DNA from: Citreimonas sp042096055
GTDB lineage: Bacteria; Pseudomonadota; Alphaproteobacteria; Rhodobacterales; Rhodobacteraceae
NCBI RefSeq assembly: GCF_042096055.1
Contig: NZ_JBELMH010000005.1
Coordinates: forward strand, 16,689-80,688
Reading direction: 5' to 3'
Length of the DNA stretch: 64,000 nt
A program made the position numbers and the translations under genes. Position 1 is the stretch's first letter. Each line of letters begins with the position of its first letter. Under the pieces are notes generated by a model. It worked only from the letters and a program-made list of their open reading frames with translations. It was not told where the DNA came from and did no database searches. Below, piece by piece: positions 17,421 to 26,436 of the stretch.

Positions 17421-18884
17421 ATGATCCGCAGCGTCTCGGGCCTGCGCAGCGGCGCTGAGACCGTGGCGCTGCAAGCGCGGTTTCCCGTGGTCGCGCTGAC
17501 CATCGCCAAGCACGCCCCCATCTTCGTCATCCTCTGCCTGCCGCCGGCCATCTGGGCCGCCGTCGAACGCGTTTGGCCGCTCGCCATCGCACTGGCTGTA
17601 CCCGCCGGCTGCGCGATGCTGCTTTTCCTGATCGTGAGCCGGCAGGATCTGCCCGACAGCCTGTCGAAGATCGAGGCGCTGGTGGCCGTCGCGCTTGTCT
17701 TCCTGCTGGGGGCGCTGGTGCCGGCGCCGGCTTACATGGCCATCGGGATGCCGCCACTGGACGCGCTGTTCGAGTCGATGAGCGCGATCACCACCACCGG
17801 GTTGTCGGTGTCGCGCGACCCCGACGCGTGGCCGTTCGCCGCGCATTTCCTGCGCGGCTGGATGCAATGGTGCGGCGGGCTGGTCATGGCGACCGCCGTT
17901 CTGGCGCTGCTGCTGCCGCCCGGGGTGCCGGCGCGGCGCCTCGGGCGGGCGGGCATCGACCAAGGCGACCGCATCGCCTCAACCCGGAGCCAGGCGCGCC
18001 AGCTGCTGGGCGTGTACCTCGGCCTGACGGCGATCCTGGCGGCGGCGGCGATGGCCGTGCTGCCGGGCTGGCGCGAGGGTCTGGTGATCTCGCTGTCGGC
18101 GATCTCGACCGCCGGTTTCTCGCCCCGGGCCGACAGCCTCGCGTCCTACTCGGCGCTCGGCAAGGCGGTGGTCATGCTGGGATGCATTGCCGGTGCGATG
18201 TCGCTGCTGACCTTCGTGCTGCTTCTGCAGGGCAAGGCGCGCGACGCCTGGGCGCTGGGGTCGGCGCGCCGCGTGCTGGGCACGGTGACGGTTCTGTCGG
18301 CCATTCAGGCGACGATCATCCTGGGCACGGGAAACACCGCGGAACAGGCGTTCGACGGCGTTGTGAACGTGATCTCGGCGCTGACGACGACCGGCTTCTC
18401 GGCCGGCGCGATCCCGACGATCGGCCCGGTCGCGGTGCTGCTGATGGCGGCGATGTTCATCGGTGGCGATATCGGGTCCACCGCCGGCGGGCTGAAGCTG
18501 GCCCGCGTGGGCCTGCTCGGCCGGCTCGTGCTGCACGCCGTGCGCTCGGCCCGGCTGCCGGACAACGCCGTGGCGCCGCTGCGGATGAACCGCAAGCCGG
18601 TGAAGCCCGCCACCGTCAACGCGCTGCTGGCGCTGCTGAGCATCTACATCACCGCCGTGGGCCTTTTGTGGATGCAGTGCCTGGCGCACGGCTTTCCGCC
18701 CGGGCCGGCGCTGTTCGACATCATCTCGACCCTGTCGACCGTCGGGCTGTCGACCGGCGTCGTAGGCGCGGACCTGCCGGTGGACGTGAAGCTGTCGTTG
18801 ACCTTCGCGATGTGGTTGGGGCGGCTGGAATTCATCGCCGTGCTGGTCCTGATCTCGCCGAAAACCTGGATGAAGAGGAGTTGA
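17421..18884 (+). CDS. trkH: TrkH/KtrB-family potassium uptake transmembrane subunit
   Basis: 487 residues from ATG 17421 (513 if the ATG at 17343 is used, which would add an Arg/Pro-rich non-membrane leader). It shows the four MPM repeats of K+ uptake proteins with selectivity-filter glycines: SAITTTGLS (about 118), SAISTAGFS (about 232), SALTTTGFS (about 321) and STLSTVGLS (about 440). Conducts K+ across the inner membrane with the RCK protein encoded four bases downstream. No EcfG-type site is seen upstream. Confidence 0.88.
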   Translation: MIRSVSGLRSGAETVALQARFPVVALTIAKHAPIFVILCLPPAIWAAVERVWPLAIALAVPAGCAMLLFLIVSRQDLPDSLSKIEALVAVALVFLLGALVPAPAYMAIGMPPLDALFESMSAITTTGLSVSRDPDAWPFAAHFLRGWMQWCGGLVMATAVLALLLPPGVPARRLGRAGIDQGDRIASTRSQARQLLGVYLGLTAILAAAAMAVLPGWREGLVISLSAISTAGFSPRADSLASYSALGKAVVMLGCIAGAMSLLTFVLLLQGKARDAWALGSARRVLGTVTVLSAIQATIILGTGNTAEQAFDGVVNVISALTTTGFSAGAIPTIGPVAVLLMAAMFIGGDIGSTAGGLKLARVGLLGRLVLHAVRSARLPDNAVAPLRMNRKPVKPATVNALLALLSIYITAVGLLWMQCLAHGFPPGPALFDIISTLSTVGLSTGVVGADLPVDVKLSLTFAMWLGRLEFIAVLVLISPKTWMKRS

Positions 18885-18887
18885 GCG

Positions 18888-19556
18888 ATGCGCGTTGTGA
18901 TTCTGGGGGCCTCCCGCTTCGGCGAGGCGATCGCCGACACGCTGATCGACGCCAAGCACGAGGTGGTGCTGATCGACCGCGACCGCGAGCGCCTGGAAGA
19001 ACTGGCCGAGCGGATGGATTGCGGCATGATCGAGGGCGACGGCACGCTGCCCACCATCCTCGAAGAAGCCTACCGCGACGACAACGATACCTTCATCGCT
19101 GTCACCAACGCGTCCGAGCAGAACATCCTGGCGGCGCTGGTCGCCCGTTCGATCGGGTATGCGCGCGTCATCCCGCAGATCCTCACGCGCGAACTGATGC
19201 GCGTCTGCCGGCAGCTCGACCTGCGCGACGTGATCAACCCGCACGCCACCGTGGCGCAATCGATCCTCGAGGCGCTTCAGGACCAGGTCGCGCTGGACCA
19301 CGAGACCGAGTTGCAGAACCAGCTGCGCCTGAAACGCGTGCACATCCCGGAGAATTGCGAGGGCAAGACGCTGGCCAGTCTCGACCTGCCGCCGAGCGCG
19401 CGCGCGATCGCTCGCATCCGCGGCGATGACGAATGCCTGGTCGACGACGACACAGAGCTTGCCCATGGCGACTATGTCCTGATCGCGTTGAGCTGCGACG
19501 ATCTCGACGACCTCGACAAGGCGTTCGACAAGTCCTCGGAGGGCGACGAGGCCTGA
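18888..19556 (+). CDS. TrkA/KtrA-type RCK regulatory subunit of K+ uptake
   Basis: 222 residues, one RCK unit: an N-terminal Rossmann domain (VVILGASRFGEAIADTL with the GxxxxG nucleotide loop and the LIDRD acidic end) and a C-terminal RCK_C region (KRVHIPENCEGKTLASLDLP). One unit means KtrA-like size; classical TrkA has two in tandem (about 458 residues). Binds NAD(H)/ATP and gates the adjacent TrkH. GAGGAG lies before the ATG. Confidence 0.88.
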   Translation: MRVVILGASRFGEAIADTLIDAKHEVVLIDRDRERLEELAERMDCGMIEGDGTLPTILEEAYRDDNDTFIAVTNASEQNILAALVARSIGYARVIPQILTRELMRVCRQLDLRDVINPHATVAQSILEALQDQVALDHETELQNQLRLKRVHIPENCEGKTLASLDLPPSARAIARIRGDDECLVDDDTELAHGDYVLIALSCDDLDDLDKAFDKSSEGDEA

Positions 19557-19589
19557 CGCAATCGTGTGCGCGGCCGGCCGTGTCTACGC

Positions 19590-19614
19590 GGAACCGGGCG
19601 GGGATCCGCGGGTT
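19590..19614 (+). promoter_or_regulatory. EcfG-like promoter, GGTT variant
   Basis: GGAAC (19590-19594), 16-base spacer, GGTT (19611-19614), before the small gene at 19649. One mismatch in the -10. Confidence 0.5.
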
Positions 19615-19648
19615 CGTCGAGAGACACTGACGCACAGGAGACTACTCC

Positions 19649-19810
19649 ATGGATCTCGCATTCTTTCTGCCGTTGCTGGCCATGATCACGTTGCTGGCGG
19701 TCGTCATCTTCGCGCTGTTCAGCAAGAAGAAGACCGAGGATCGCCGGCACGATCCCTCGGCGCCGAAATCGCATTTGGCCGCCGACGCGCCCAGCAGCGA
19801 CAGCCGCTGA
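19649..19810 (+). CDS. Small single-pass membrane protein
   Basis: 53 residues. One transmembrane helix (LAFFLPLLAMITLLAVVIFALF) is followed by KKK and a polar, disordered tail ending SSDSR. ACAGGAG lies seven bases upstream of the ATG. It sits between the K+ uptake genes and dps with a GGTT-variant EcfG-like promoter. The single N-terminal helix plus charged tail is common in stress microproteins. No family recognised. Confidence 0.65.
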   Translation: MDLAFFLPLLAMITLLAVVIFALFSKKKTEDRRHDPSAPKSHLAADAPSSDSR

Positions 19811-19887
19811 ATTAGGGGCTTTTGCCCCGCGCGCCCAGTCGGTTACCGACCGGTCATCCACGTCCTTCGACGCCGCGATACCGGGTG

Positions 19888-19913
19888 GGAACCCTTGGGC
19901 GCCTTCGGCCGTT
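19888..19913 (+). promoter_or_regulatory. EcfG-type promoter of dps
   Basis: GGAAC (19888-19892), 17-base spacer, CGTT (19910-19913); 44 bases before the dps ATG. Confidence 0.8.
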
Positions 19914-19956
19914 GTAGCCACCGAAGACATTTCCGACACACCAGAGGAGCTTTGAC

Positions 19957-20439
19957 ATGCCGACGAATTTCGCAGGCAATCTCAACCAGGACGTGCGCAC
20001 CAAGATGGTGGATCTGCTGAACGCGCGGCTGGTCGACACGATCGCGGTCACGCTGGCCGTCAAGCAGGCGCACTGGAACCTCAAGGGCCAAGGCTTTATT
20101 GGCGTGCACGAACTGCTGGACGACGTCGCGGACCGCCTGCGCGACAGCGCCGACCTGATGGCCGAGCGCGCCGTCATCCTCGGCGGCTTTGCCAAGGGCA
20201 CCGTCGAAGTCGTCGCCGACAAGGCCGACATCGAGGCCTACCCGCTGGAGATCAGCGATCTCGAGGACCACGTTCAAGCGCTGAAAGAGCGCTTCATGGT
20301 TCTGGGCGGCGCCGTGCGCGAGGCGGCCGAGACCGCCGAGGAAGCCGGCGACGAGGACACCGCGGACCTGTTCACCGAAGTCAGCCGCGCCGTCGACAAG
20401 GACGCGTGGTTCATCGGTGCGAACGCGAAAGCCGCGTAA
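19957..20439 (+). CDS. dps: Dps, DNA-binding ferritin-like protein
   Basis: 160 residues, normal Dps length. The inter-subunit ferroxidase ligands are all present with canonical spacing: H39, H51, D55, D66 and E70 (matching E. coli H51, H63, D67, D78, E82). Forms a dodecamer that oxidises Fe(II) with peroxide and coats DNA, protecting it in stress. GAGGAGC precedes the ATG. Dps genes are classic targets of the alphaproteobacterial GSR, and the exact EcfG-type promoter here agrees. Confidence 0.95.
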   Translation: MPTNFAGNLNQDVRTKMVDLLNARLVDTIAVTLAVKQAHWNLKGQGFIGVHELLDDVADRLRDSADLMAERAVILGGFAKGTVEVVADKADIEAYPLEISDLEDHVQALKERFMVLGGAVREAAETAEEAGDEDTADLFTEVSRAVDKDAWFIGANAKAA

Positions 20440-20485
20440 AGCTGCTCATCGGCCTCGGCGTCGTTGGTGGCGCCGGGGCTGCCCT

Positions 20486-20857
20486 TCAGCGGATCATCGT
20501 CCGCTGGACCCAGTCGATGAGACCGGCCATGTCGACCGGCTTGGAAACCCGCTCGACCGCCGGAAAGGACTCGAGCACCTCCGACCCCGACACATCGTAT
20601 CCCGTCAGGAAGATGAACGGCACGTCCATGTCGCTCAGGCGGATGGCAACGTCCCGGCTGGTGTTCTGACCGCCCAAGTTCACGTCGAGGATTGCGGCAC
20701 GGGGCGGCGCGTGTTCGATCGCCTCTAGCGCCGGAGCCGCCGCGTGGAAGGGCCCGCTCACCGCAAAGCCGGCATCCTCGACCGTCTGTGCCAGATCCAG
20801 GGCGACGATCACTTCGTCATCGAGGATCAGAACCGAAGAAGTCACCTCACTCGTCAT
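20486..20857 (-). CDS. Single-domain response regulator, FATGUY-like
   Basis: 123 residues, a receiver domain only. Acidic pair D13/D14, phospho-acceptor D58 (ILDVN), T85 and K106 are all present. The segment FIFLTGYD (81-88) around the conserved Thr resembles the F-A-T-G-[G/U]-Y motif of the FATGUY receivers that modulate the GSR phosphorelay (SdrG-type) in sphingomonads and methylobacteria. Start ATG 20857 has AGGGGGA upstream; the longer frame is unsupported. No output domain, so it probably acts as a phosphate sink or intermediary for HWE/HisKA_2 kinases. No EcfG-type site found before it. Convergent with dps. Confidence 0.85.
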   Translation of the reverse strand: MTSEVTSSVLILDDEVIVALDLAQTVEDAGFAVSGPFHAAAPALEAIEHAPPRAAILDVNLGGQNTSRDVAIRLSDMDVPFIFLTGYDVSGSEVLESFPAVERVSKPVDMAGLIDWVQRTMIR

Positions 20858-21315
20858 CCACTCATCCCCCTGTAAATCGTACTGTTCCCCGCACCAGCGA
20901 CGCCGCCGAAGCGGCACCCGATCCCCTGTCCATTCGCGGCCGGTACCGACATGCAACCAGGCATCGTTGCCTCGTCACCGTCCGCGCATGGATGAAGGCC
21001 GCTGATTTCCAAGGGTCTGTTCATCTGGTTCTCGCGGCCGCCTCCCCGTTGGACGAAGGCATATTCGCCGCGGATGACACGGCTGTAAATACCGGTTGGC
21101 CACTTGCCCTTACGGAAGCCCGCACAATCGCCGGATGAGTTCCCCAAGGGCCGCATCGGTGCGTTAACGCAAGGCAGCGGCGGAACGACGACCGGTCATG
21201 CAACCTGTGCGTGTCTACTTGCGCGACCGCGATTTGGCGGCGATGGCTGACCGACACCGGCGGCTTGCGCGCGGCATGACAGATCGTTCGGGCGATCGCT
21301 CTCTCCATGTAAAAA
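20858..21315. other. Intergenic stretch without a recognisable gene
   Basis: About 460 bases between the response regulator and the degP terminator. Short frames on both strands have neither family resemblance nor a ribosome binding site. Two GGAAC/GTTCC half-sites near 20884 and 21183 lack a -10 at the right distance. I see nothing functional in it beyond the likely response-regulator promoter. Confidence 0.5.
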
Positions 21316-21337
21316 CGCCCCGGCAAAAGCCGGGGCG
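21316..21337 (-). terminator. Terminator of degP
   Basis: Nine-base perfect stem CGCCCCGGC / GCCGGGGCG with AAAA loop, followed on the minus strand by five T. Confidence 0.85.
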
Positions 21338-21366
21338 CCAAACGGCAAGTACAAAGCCGCTTTCGA

Positions 21367-22812
21367 TCAGTTTGCCGCGTCTTCCTCGAACGTCACGGCG
21401 CGGAAGACGTATCCGCCATCGCGGAAGATCCGCATCAGAAGCGGCTCGTCTGCTTCTTCGGCCGCGGCGGCGGCCTCGCGCAGGGCGCCCACGTCAGGCA
21501 CCGCCTCGCCCGAGGCCTGGACGATCACGTCGCCGGCGCGCAGGCCGGCCTCGGCCGCGGGACTGTCGGGATCGACCGACGCCACGGCGAGACCTTCGAG
21601 GTCCGACGGCAGGCCCAGCTCGCTGCGCAGTTGCGGCGTCACCGGCTGGATCGACACGCCGATCGTCGGGCCGTCGGGCAGCGCGTCCTGCTCAGGCTCC
21701 GTCGGTTCCGCGGCAAGGCCCATATCGGGTCGTTCGCCCAAGGTGACCTCGGTCTCTTCGCGGTCGCCATCGCGCAGGTAGGCGACGGTGACCGGCTCAC
21801 CCACCGGCAGGTCGGCCACGGCGAAAGTCAGGCCGCGCGGGTCCGACACGTCCTCGCCCGCGACCGAGACGATCACGTCGCCGGCCGCGAGCCCCGCTTC
21901 GGCCGCCGGACCGCCGGCGGTGACGTCCGAAACCAGCACGCCCGAGGTGTCGGCGAGGTCCAGCGCCTCGGCCAGCGCATCGTCGATGCTCTGGATCTGG
22001 ACGCCCAGCCAGCCGCGCTCGACGCTGCCGTCCTCGCGCAGGTCCTCGACGATGCGTTGTGCCACGGCCGACGGTACGGCAAAGCCGATGCCCACGTTGC
22101 CGCCCGAGGGCGAGAAGATCGCGGTGTTCACGCCGACCACTTCGCCCGGCGCGTTGAACAACGGCCCGCCCGAGTTGCCCGAGTTGATCGCGGCATCGGT
22201 CTGGATGAAGTCGTCGTAGGGGCCCGAGTTGATGTCGCGCGACCGCGCCGAAACGATGCCCGCGGTGACGGTGCCGCCCAAGCCGAACGGGTTGCCGATC
22301 GCCACGACCCACTGGCCGATCTTGAGATCGTCCGACGACCCCCATTCGACCGCCGGCAGATCCTCGTCTGCCTCGATCTTCAGCAGCGCGATGTCCGTCG
22401 CGGGGTCGGTGCCGACCAGTTCGGCCTCGTATTCCCGCTCGTCATCCAGCACGACTTGGATTTGCTCGGCGTCGGCGATGACGTGGTTGTTCGTGACGAC
22501 GTAGCCGTCTTCCGAGATGATGAAGCCCGACCCCTGGCTGCGCATCGGGCCCTGCGGCCGCTGCGGCATCTGATCGCCGAAGAAGTCGCGGAAACCTGGC
22601 GGAAGCTGCGGCGGAACGCCTTGCTGCCCCTGCGGCGCCGCACCGGTGGACAGGATGCCGACGACCGCGGGCAGCTTGTCCTCGACCATGGCGGTGAAGT
22701 CGACGGGGGCGGATCGGGTCGCCTCCTGCGCGGGGGCCTCGATCGCGGTCAGGGAAAGCGCAAGCGCGACCGCGGCCGCACTGGCGCGACCCGGTTTGGT
22801 CAATGGCGACAT
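21367..22812 (-). CDS. degP: DegP/HtrA-family periplasmic serine endoprotease (Do)
   Basis: 481 residues. A signal peptide (about 1-29, cleavage after APAQ) precedes a trypsin-like domain with catalytic H110 (TNNHV), D140 (ATDIALL) and S214 (GNSGGP), then two PDZ domains (about 255-350 and 385-475). Degrades or refolds damaged envelope proteins. Gln/Pro-rich LA-loop region at 60-90. The predicted transcript starts at an exact EcfG-type promoter 40 bases upstream, placing envelope proteolysis under GSR control rather than RpoE/Cpx. Confidence 0.93.
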   Translation of the reverse strand: MSPLTKPGRASAAAVALALSLTAIEAPAQEATRSAPVDFTAMVEDKLPAVVGILSTGAAPQGQQGVPPQLPPGFRDFFGDQMPQRPQGPMRSQGSGFIISEDGYVVTNNHVIADAEQIQVVLDDEREYEAELVGTDPATDIALLKIEADEDLPAVEWGSSDDLKIGQWVVAIGNPFGLGGTVTAGIVSARSRDINSGPYDDFIQTDAAINSGNSGGPLFNAPGEVVGVNTAIFSPSGGNVGIGFAVPSAVAQRIVEDLREDGSVERGWLGVQIQSIDDALAEALDLADTSGVLVSDVTAGGPAAEAGLAAGDVIVSVAGEDVSDPRGLTFAVADLPVGEPVTVAYLRDGDREETEVTLGERPDMGLAAEPTEPEQDALPDGPTIGVSIQPVTPQLRSELGLPSDLEGLAVASVDPDSPAAEAGLRAGDVIVQASGEAVPDVGALREAAAAAEEADEPLLMRIFRDGGYVFRAVTFEEDAAN

Positions 22813-22851
22813 CGGAAATCTCCGTTTGTTACGCGTATAGGGTGTGTGGGG

Positions 22852-22877
22852 AACGCGACGTCATCGCGGCCGGTTCC
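22852..22877 (-). promoter_or_regulatory. EcfG-type promoter of degP
   Basis: Minus strand GGAAC (22877-22873), 17-base spacer, CGTT (22855-22852). Confidence 0.78.
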
Positions 22878-22902
22878 ACCGTGCCGGGGCGCCGCCACGG
22901 GC

Positions 22903-22927
22903 GGAACCGCTGCGATCCATGACCGTT
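22903..22927 (+). promoter_or_regulatory. EcfG-type promoter
   Basis: GGAAC (22903-22907), 16-base spacer, CGTT (22924-22927); divergent from the degP promoter and 41 bases before the gene at 22968. Confidence 0.78.
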
Positions 22928-22967
22928 GAATCGGCATAGATGCGATTTTCGCAACAGGAGGACGACC

Positions 22968-23408
22968 ATGTCCGACCAAAGCCACCACAAGGACCGCGCC
23001 GTGCCGGACAAGGAATCCGACGACCGCGCAACCGAGGACACCGGCCCCGATACCGGCCGCGTCCGCGAGGAACACGACCGCCGGCGGCGGGACGAACCTG
23101 CCGCCGCAGCGCTCGAGGCCGATGCCGAGGCGGGCGCCAATGTCGCGCCCTCCGGTGCCGCGCTGCGTTCGGGTGTCCCCGATCCCGGCGCGCCGGCCGA
23201 TCCGGTTCCCGCGGCCGAAGCCGCTCATCGCCGCGAGGACATTGCCGAGAACGAGCGGCGGGCGGGGCCCGGCGACGCCGGTGCCTCCGACCGGCCGACC
23301 CCTCTGCCGCAGGACCATGCGGCCGGAGAGCGCCACCCGGCCCGCAAGGCCGCGATCCTGATCGCGGCGGCACTGCTGGTGCTGCTCATCATCATAGCGC
23401 TGTTCTAG
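22968..23408 (+). CDS. Disordered, tail-anchored membrane protein
   Basis: 146 residues. About 120 residues are polar and low-complexity (Asp, Glu, Arg, Ala, Pro), then one C-terminal transmembrane helix (AAILIAAALLVLLIIIALF) ends the protein, so it is tail-anchored with the disordered part in the cytoplasm. CAGGAGGA precedes the ATG at 22968. It has its own exact EcfG-type promoter. Not assignable to a family; the architecture resembles other small stress-induced membrane proteins in this window. Confidence 0.7.
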   Translation: MSDQSHHKDRAVPDKESDDRATEDTGPDTGRVREEHDRRRRDEPAAAALEADAEAGANVAPSGAALRSGVPDPGAPADPVPAAEAAHRREDIAENERRAGPGDAGASDRPTPLPQDHAAGERHPARKAAILIAAALLVLLIIIALF

Positions 23409-23629
23409 GCGCTATACGTCTGCGGGCGCGCGCGGCACGCCGCATGCGCCCGTTTCGCCACGACGGCGTCCCTGACCGGGCGCCCTGTGGCGAACACCGA
23501 ACCGCAAAACCCGATAACCGCCCTTCCCTGCCCGCCCTCTTCACGGACGCCGCGGCGAAGGGCTGTCGCATGGGCAGCCCGCGGCCCCTTCCGGCCCTGC
23601 CATGCGGCGCAGGAAAGGAGGCAAGACAT

Positions 23630-23890
23630 ATGGCAAACCCGCTCAAGACACTGGTGCAGGAATACAGCTGGGTCCATCTGGGCCTCGGCCTGTGCGGCAA
23701 TGTGCTGTTTTTCCTCGGCAGCGTCGCCTTCCTGCCCCGCCTGGCGAAGGTCGTCCCGCCCTGGCTCGACCACCCGGTCGAGTGGCAGACCGCCGGCGTC
23801 TGGATGTTCATCCTGGGTGCCTTCCTGATGCTCGTGGGCAGCCTCGGCCAGCTTCTCGTCTCGATCTTCGAGGCGCGAGAGAAGCAATGA
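23630..23890 (+). CDS. YrhK-domain membrane protein
   Basis: 86 residues. Two transmembrane helices (about 16-36 and 56-80), with the YrhK-like core GNVLFFLGSVAFLP and VWMFILGAFLMLVGSLGQLL. AAAGGAGG sits before the ATG. Overlaps the next membrane gene by ATGA, so the two are translationally coupled. The 220 bases upstream show no EcfG-type site. Function unknown. Confidence 0.75.
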   Translation: MANPLKTLVQEYSWVHLGLGLCGNVLFFLGSVAFLPRLAKVVPPWLDHPVEWQTAGVWMFILGAFLMLVGSLGQLLVSIFEAREKQ

Positions 23891-24570
23891 CCGAGCAGGC
23901 ACTCGTCTTCGTACTGGGGGCCGGCTTCGCGCTGGTGCACCTGCTGTCGAGCCGGCTGGGCTGGCTGGACCGCACCCCGCGCAGCCTGTGGCTGTCGACG
24001 GCGGGCGGCGTGTCGATCGCCTATGTATTCGTGCACCTTCTGCCCGAACTCGCGCATTTCAGCGCCGAGACCGAGATGCACGCCGGCCTGTATATCGCCG
24101 CGCTGGCCGGCTTCGTCGGCTTCTACGGGATCGAGGCGCGTATCCGCCGCGCCGCCGACGAGAACGCCGCCTTTCGCCTGCATCTTGCGTCCTACGCAGG
24201 CTACAACTTCGTCGTCGGCTACCTGCTCGACGCGCAGGCGCGCGAGGAGCCCGTAGCGGGCCTGCTGTTCTACGCCTTCGCCCTGTCGTTGCACCTGGTC
24301 ATCAACGACCGCGCGCTGGCCGAGCGCCACGGCGACCGCCACGCCGGAAGCGGCCGGCTGACGCTGGCGGGCGCGGTGCTGGCCGGCGTCGTCGTGGGCG
24401 CGGTCGTGGAACTGCCCCTGCCGGCGGTGGCGGCCTTCTTCGCGCTGCTCGCGGGCTCGACCGTGCTGACGGTCATCAAGGAAGAACTGCCGCAGCAGCG
24501 CGAAAGCCGCTTCGGCGCCTTCGCTGCGGGTGCCCTGGTCTATGCGGCGCTGCTGCTCCTGGGGCTCTAG
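23887..24570 (+). CDS. Polytopic membrane protein, possibly ZIP-like
   Basis: 227 residues with about seven or eight hydrophobic helices. The segment SIAYVFVHLLPELAHFSAE is reminiscent of the His-x-Leu-Pro-Glu helix of ZIP metal transporters, and a later helix has FALSLHLVIND. The full ZIP metal motif is not evident, so the resemblance may be superficial. Coupled to the YrhK gene upstream (ATGA) and convergent with an AI-2E gene seven bases downstream. Confidence 0.6.
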   Translation: MTEQALVFVLGAGFALVHLLSSRLGWLDRTPRSLWLSTAGGVSIAYVFVHLLPELAHFSAETEMHAGLYIAALAGFVGFYGIEARIRRAADENAAFRLHLASYAGYNFVVGYLLDAQAREEPVAGLLFYAFALSLHLVINDRALAERHGDRHAGSGRLTLAGAVLAGVVVGAVVELPLPAVAAFFALLAGSTVLTVIKEELPQQRESRFGAFAAGALVYAALLLLGL

Positions 24571-24577
24571 GCCGCGT

Positions 24578-25684
24578 TCACTCGCAGGCCAGCGCCTTGT
24601 CCAGATCGGCGTGGGTGCATTCGTTCGACAAGAGCAGCGCCACCGGGCGCAGCGGCGGGATGGTGTTCGCGATGATCATGATGCTCAGCGTCATCGGCGT
24701 TGCAAGGAAGGCGCCGGCCACGCCCCACAGAGCGCCCCAGAACAGGATTGCGATGAGAATCACCAACGGAGACAGCGACACGCGCCTGCCCTGCATCTTG
24801 GGATCGACCCAGTTGCCCAGCACCTGCTCGATCACCAGCAGGCCCGCGCCGATCAGGAACGCGGTGCCGAAGTCGAGCGTCAGGAACGCGTAGAAGGTCG
24901 GCAGCACCCCCGACAGAAGCGAGCCGAGGTTGGGGATGAAGTTCAGCAAGAAGGTCAACAGCGCCCAGACCAGCAGCAGGTCGATCGCGAAAGGCCACAG
25001 CCAGGCGGTGTAGACTGCCGCCGTGAGCAGGCCCAGGAACGTCCGCACCAGGATGAACTGGCGCAGGGTCGTGCCCATCGTCTCGAACACGTCGTACCAG
25101 TCGCGCGCGCCGCGGCCCGAGGAAATCTCGCCCACCTTGCTGTGCCACAGGTCCCCCTCGCTGACCGCGAGCAGCACGAGGAACAGCACCAGCACAGTGC
25201 CGGTGATCATCATCCCCATCGCGTTGGCGAACATCTGCGCGAGGCCCGCCGCCCCTTCCAGCATGGCCGAGCTGAGCGATCCACTGCGCGCGTCGATCAG
25301 GTTCCGCAGGTCCTGCCACAGGCCGGCGGGCCCCGCTTCGTGCGGCCCCGGCAGGATGCTGCCCAACTCCTCGGTTAGGTCCGGCACCTGTGCCGCGATG
25401 CGCTGGACGCAATAGACGAGGCCCCCGACGAAGAGCGCGATGCACAGCAGCAGGAAGATCATGACGACCGCCCGGCCCAGCCAGCGCAACGGCTTCGGCA
25501 TGTGCGCCGCGACGCCGCGGTCCAGCGGCAGGATGGCCAGCGTCACGAAGATGGCCATCACGACCGGTATGGCCACGACCGCCATACTGCGCAGAACCAT
25601 GCCGGCCAGAATGGCGAGGATCGCCACCAGGGTCAGCGTGGCGATCTGGACGTAGCGGTCGGTCGTGATGCGGTCGTCGTTCAA
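24578..25684 (-). CDS. AI-2E family transporter, copy 2
   Basis: 368 residues with the AI-2E plan: N-terminal helices, a soluble helical insert (about 95-150), then FLLNFIPNLGSLLSGVLP (the family NFIPxxG signature), VIEQVLGNWVDPKMQGRR and LFWGALWGVAGAFLATPM. It is clearer than copy 1 at 15613. Substrate unknown. AGGAGG lies upstream of the ATG. It lies 32 bases downstream of ctaG on the same strand and could be read from the oxidase operon. Confidence 0.88.
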   Translation of the reverse strand: MNDDRITTDRYVQIATLTLVAILAILAGMVLRSMAVVAIPVVMAIFVTLAILPLDRGVAAHMPKPLRWLGRAVVMIFLLLCIALFVGGLVYCVQRIAAQVPDLTEELGSILPGPHEAGPAGLWQDLRNLIDARSGSLSSAMLEGAAGLAQMFANAMGMMITGTVLVLFLVLLAVSEGDLWHSKVGEISSGRGARDWYDVFETMGTTLRQFILVRTFLGLLTAAVYTAWLWPFAIDLLLVWALLTFLLNFIPNLGSLLSGVLPTFYAFLTLDFGTAFLIGAGLLVIEQVLGNWVDPKMQGRRVSLSPLVILIAILFWGALWGVAGAFLATPMTLSIMIIANTIPPLRPVALLLSNECTHADLDKALACE

Positions 25685-25716
25685 GGTATCCTCCTAGCGT
25701 TTCTGAACACGGGTCG

Positions 25717-26427
25717 TCAGCCCGCCGGTCTGGGGCGCGGGTCATCGCGCAGGAAATGCCATGCCAGCCACCCCACGAGCGCCATGAAGACCGCGCCGCC
25801 CGCGACCCACATCAGCGCACCGGCCAGCTGCTGGTCGGCGAGCCCGCTCAGGCCGAAAGCGATCGCGTGCACCTCGTGCCAGGCGTGCCACGGCTCGGGC
25901 GCGAGGGTGACCATCACCGCGTAAAGCGTCAGCTGCGTCGCGGTCAGTCCGGCCGCCGCCAACCCGCGCTCGGGGGCGGCACGCAACGCGGCGAACAGCG
26001 CCACGGCCGATCCGGTCAGGCTGAGATGCATCGCCCAATAGGTCAGGTCGGATTGCAACGTCGCGGCATAGGGTGCCGGTGCGTGCCAGCCCCAGAACAG
26101 CACCGCGAACAGCCCCGCCATCGGCAGCGCCGGCAGACGCAGGCGGGGGAGTGCTGCCGCGATCACCGGTGCGGCGACCAGCGTCAGCAGGATATGCTGC
26201 GCCACGCGGGCCGAGAACAGCGCCATCGACAGCGCACAGAGCGGGGAGACGAACAGCAGCGCCGCCAGTGCCCAGCCCGCGGCCATCAGGCGCCGGTCGT
26301 GCGCCACCCGCATGCCCACGGCCAGCGCCACCGCCAGTCCCAGCAGCAGCGCCGGGTCCAGCGTCCAGCGCGACCAGAGCTCGGCCGGCACCGGCGGCGT
26401 TCCGCAGAAGGGGATGTAGGGATCCAT
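25717..26427 (-). CDS. ctaG: CtaG-type cytochrome c oxidase assembly protein (caa3 family)
   Basis: 236 residues, seven helices. Conserved His residues sit in HILLTLVAAPVIA, FWGWHAPAPY and WHAWHEVHAIAFG, as in the caa3_CtaG family needed for copper delivery or assembly of caa3-type oxidases. It is not homologous to the Cox11 protein sometimes also called CtaG. Its position behind the oxidase subunit genes, ten bases from the small subunit gene, fits a dedicated assembly factor. Confidence 0.85.
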   Translation of the reverse strand: MDPYIPFCGTPPVPAELWSRWTLDPALLLGLAVALAVGMRVAHDRRLMAAGWALAALLFVSPLCALSMALFSARVAQHILLTLVAAPVIAAALPRLRLPALPMAGLFAVLFWGWHAPAPYAATLQSDLTYWAMHLSLTGSAVALFAALRAAPERGLAAAGLTATQLTLYAVMVTLAPEPWHAWHEVHAIAFGLSGLADQQLAGALMWVAGGAVFMALVGWLAWHFLRDDPRPRPAG

Positions 26428-26436
26428 GATCGCCTC

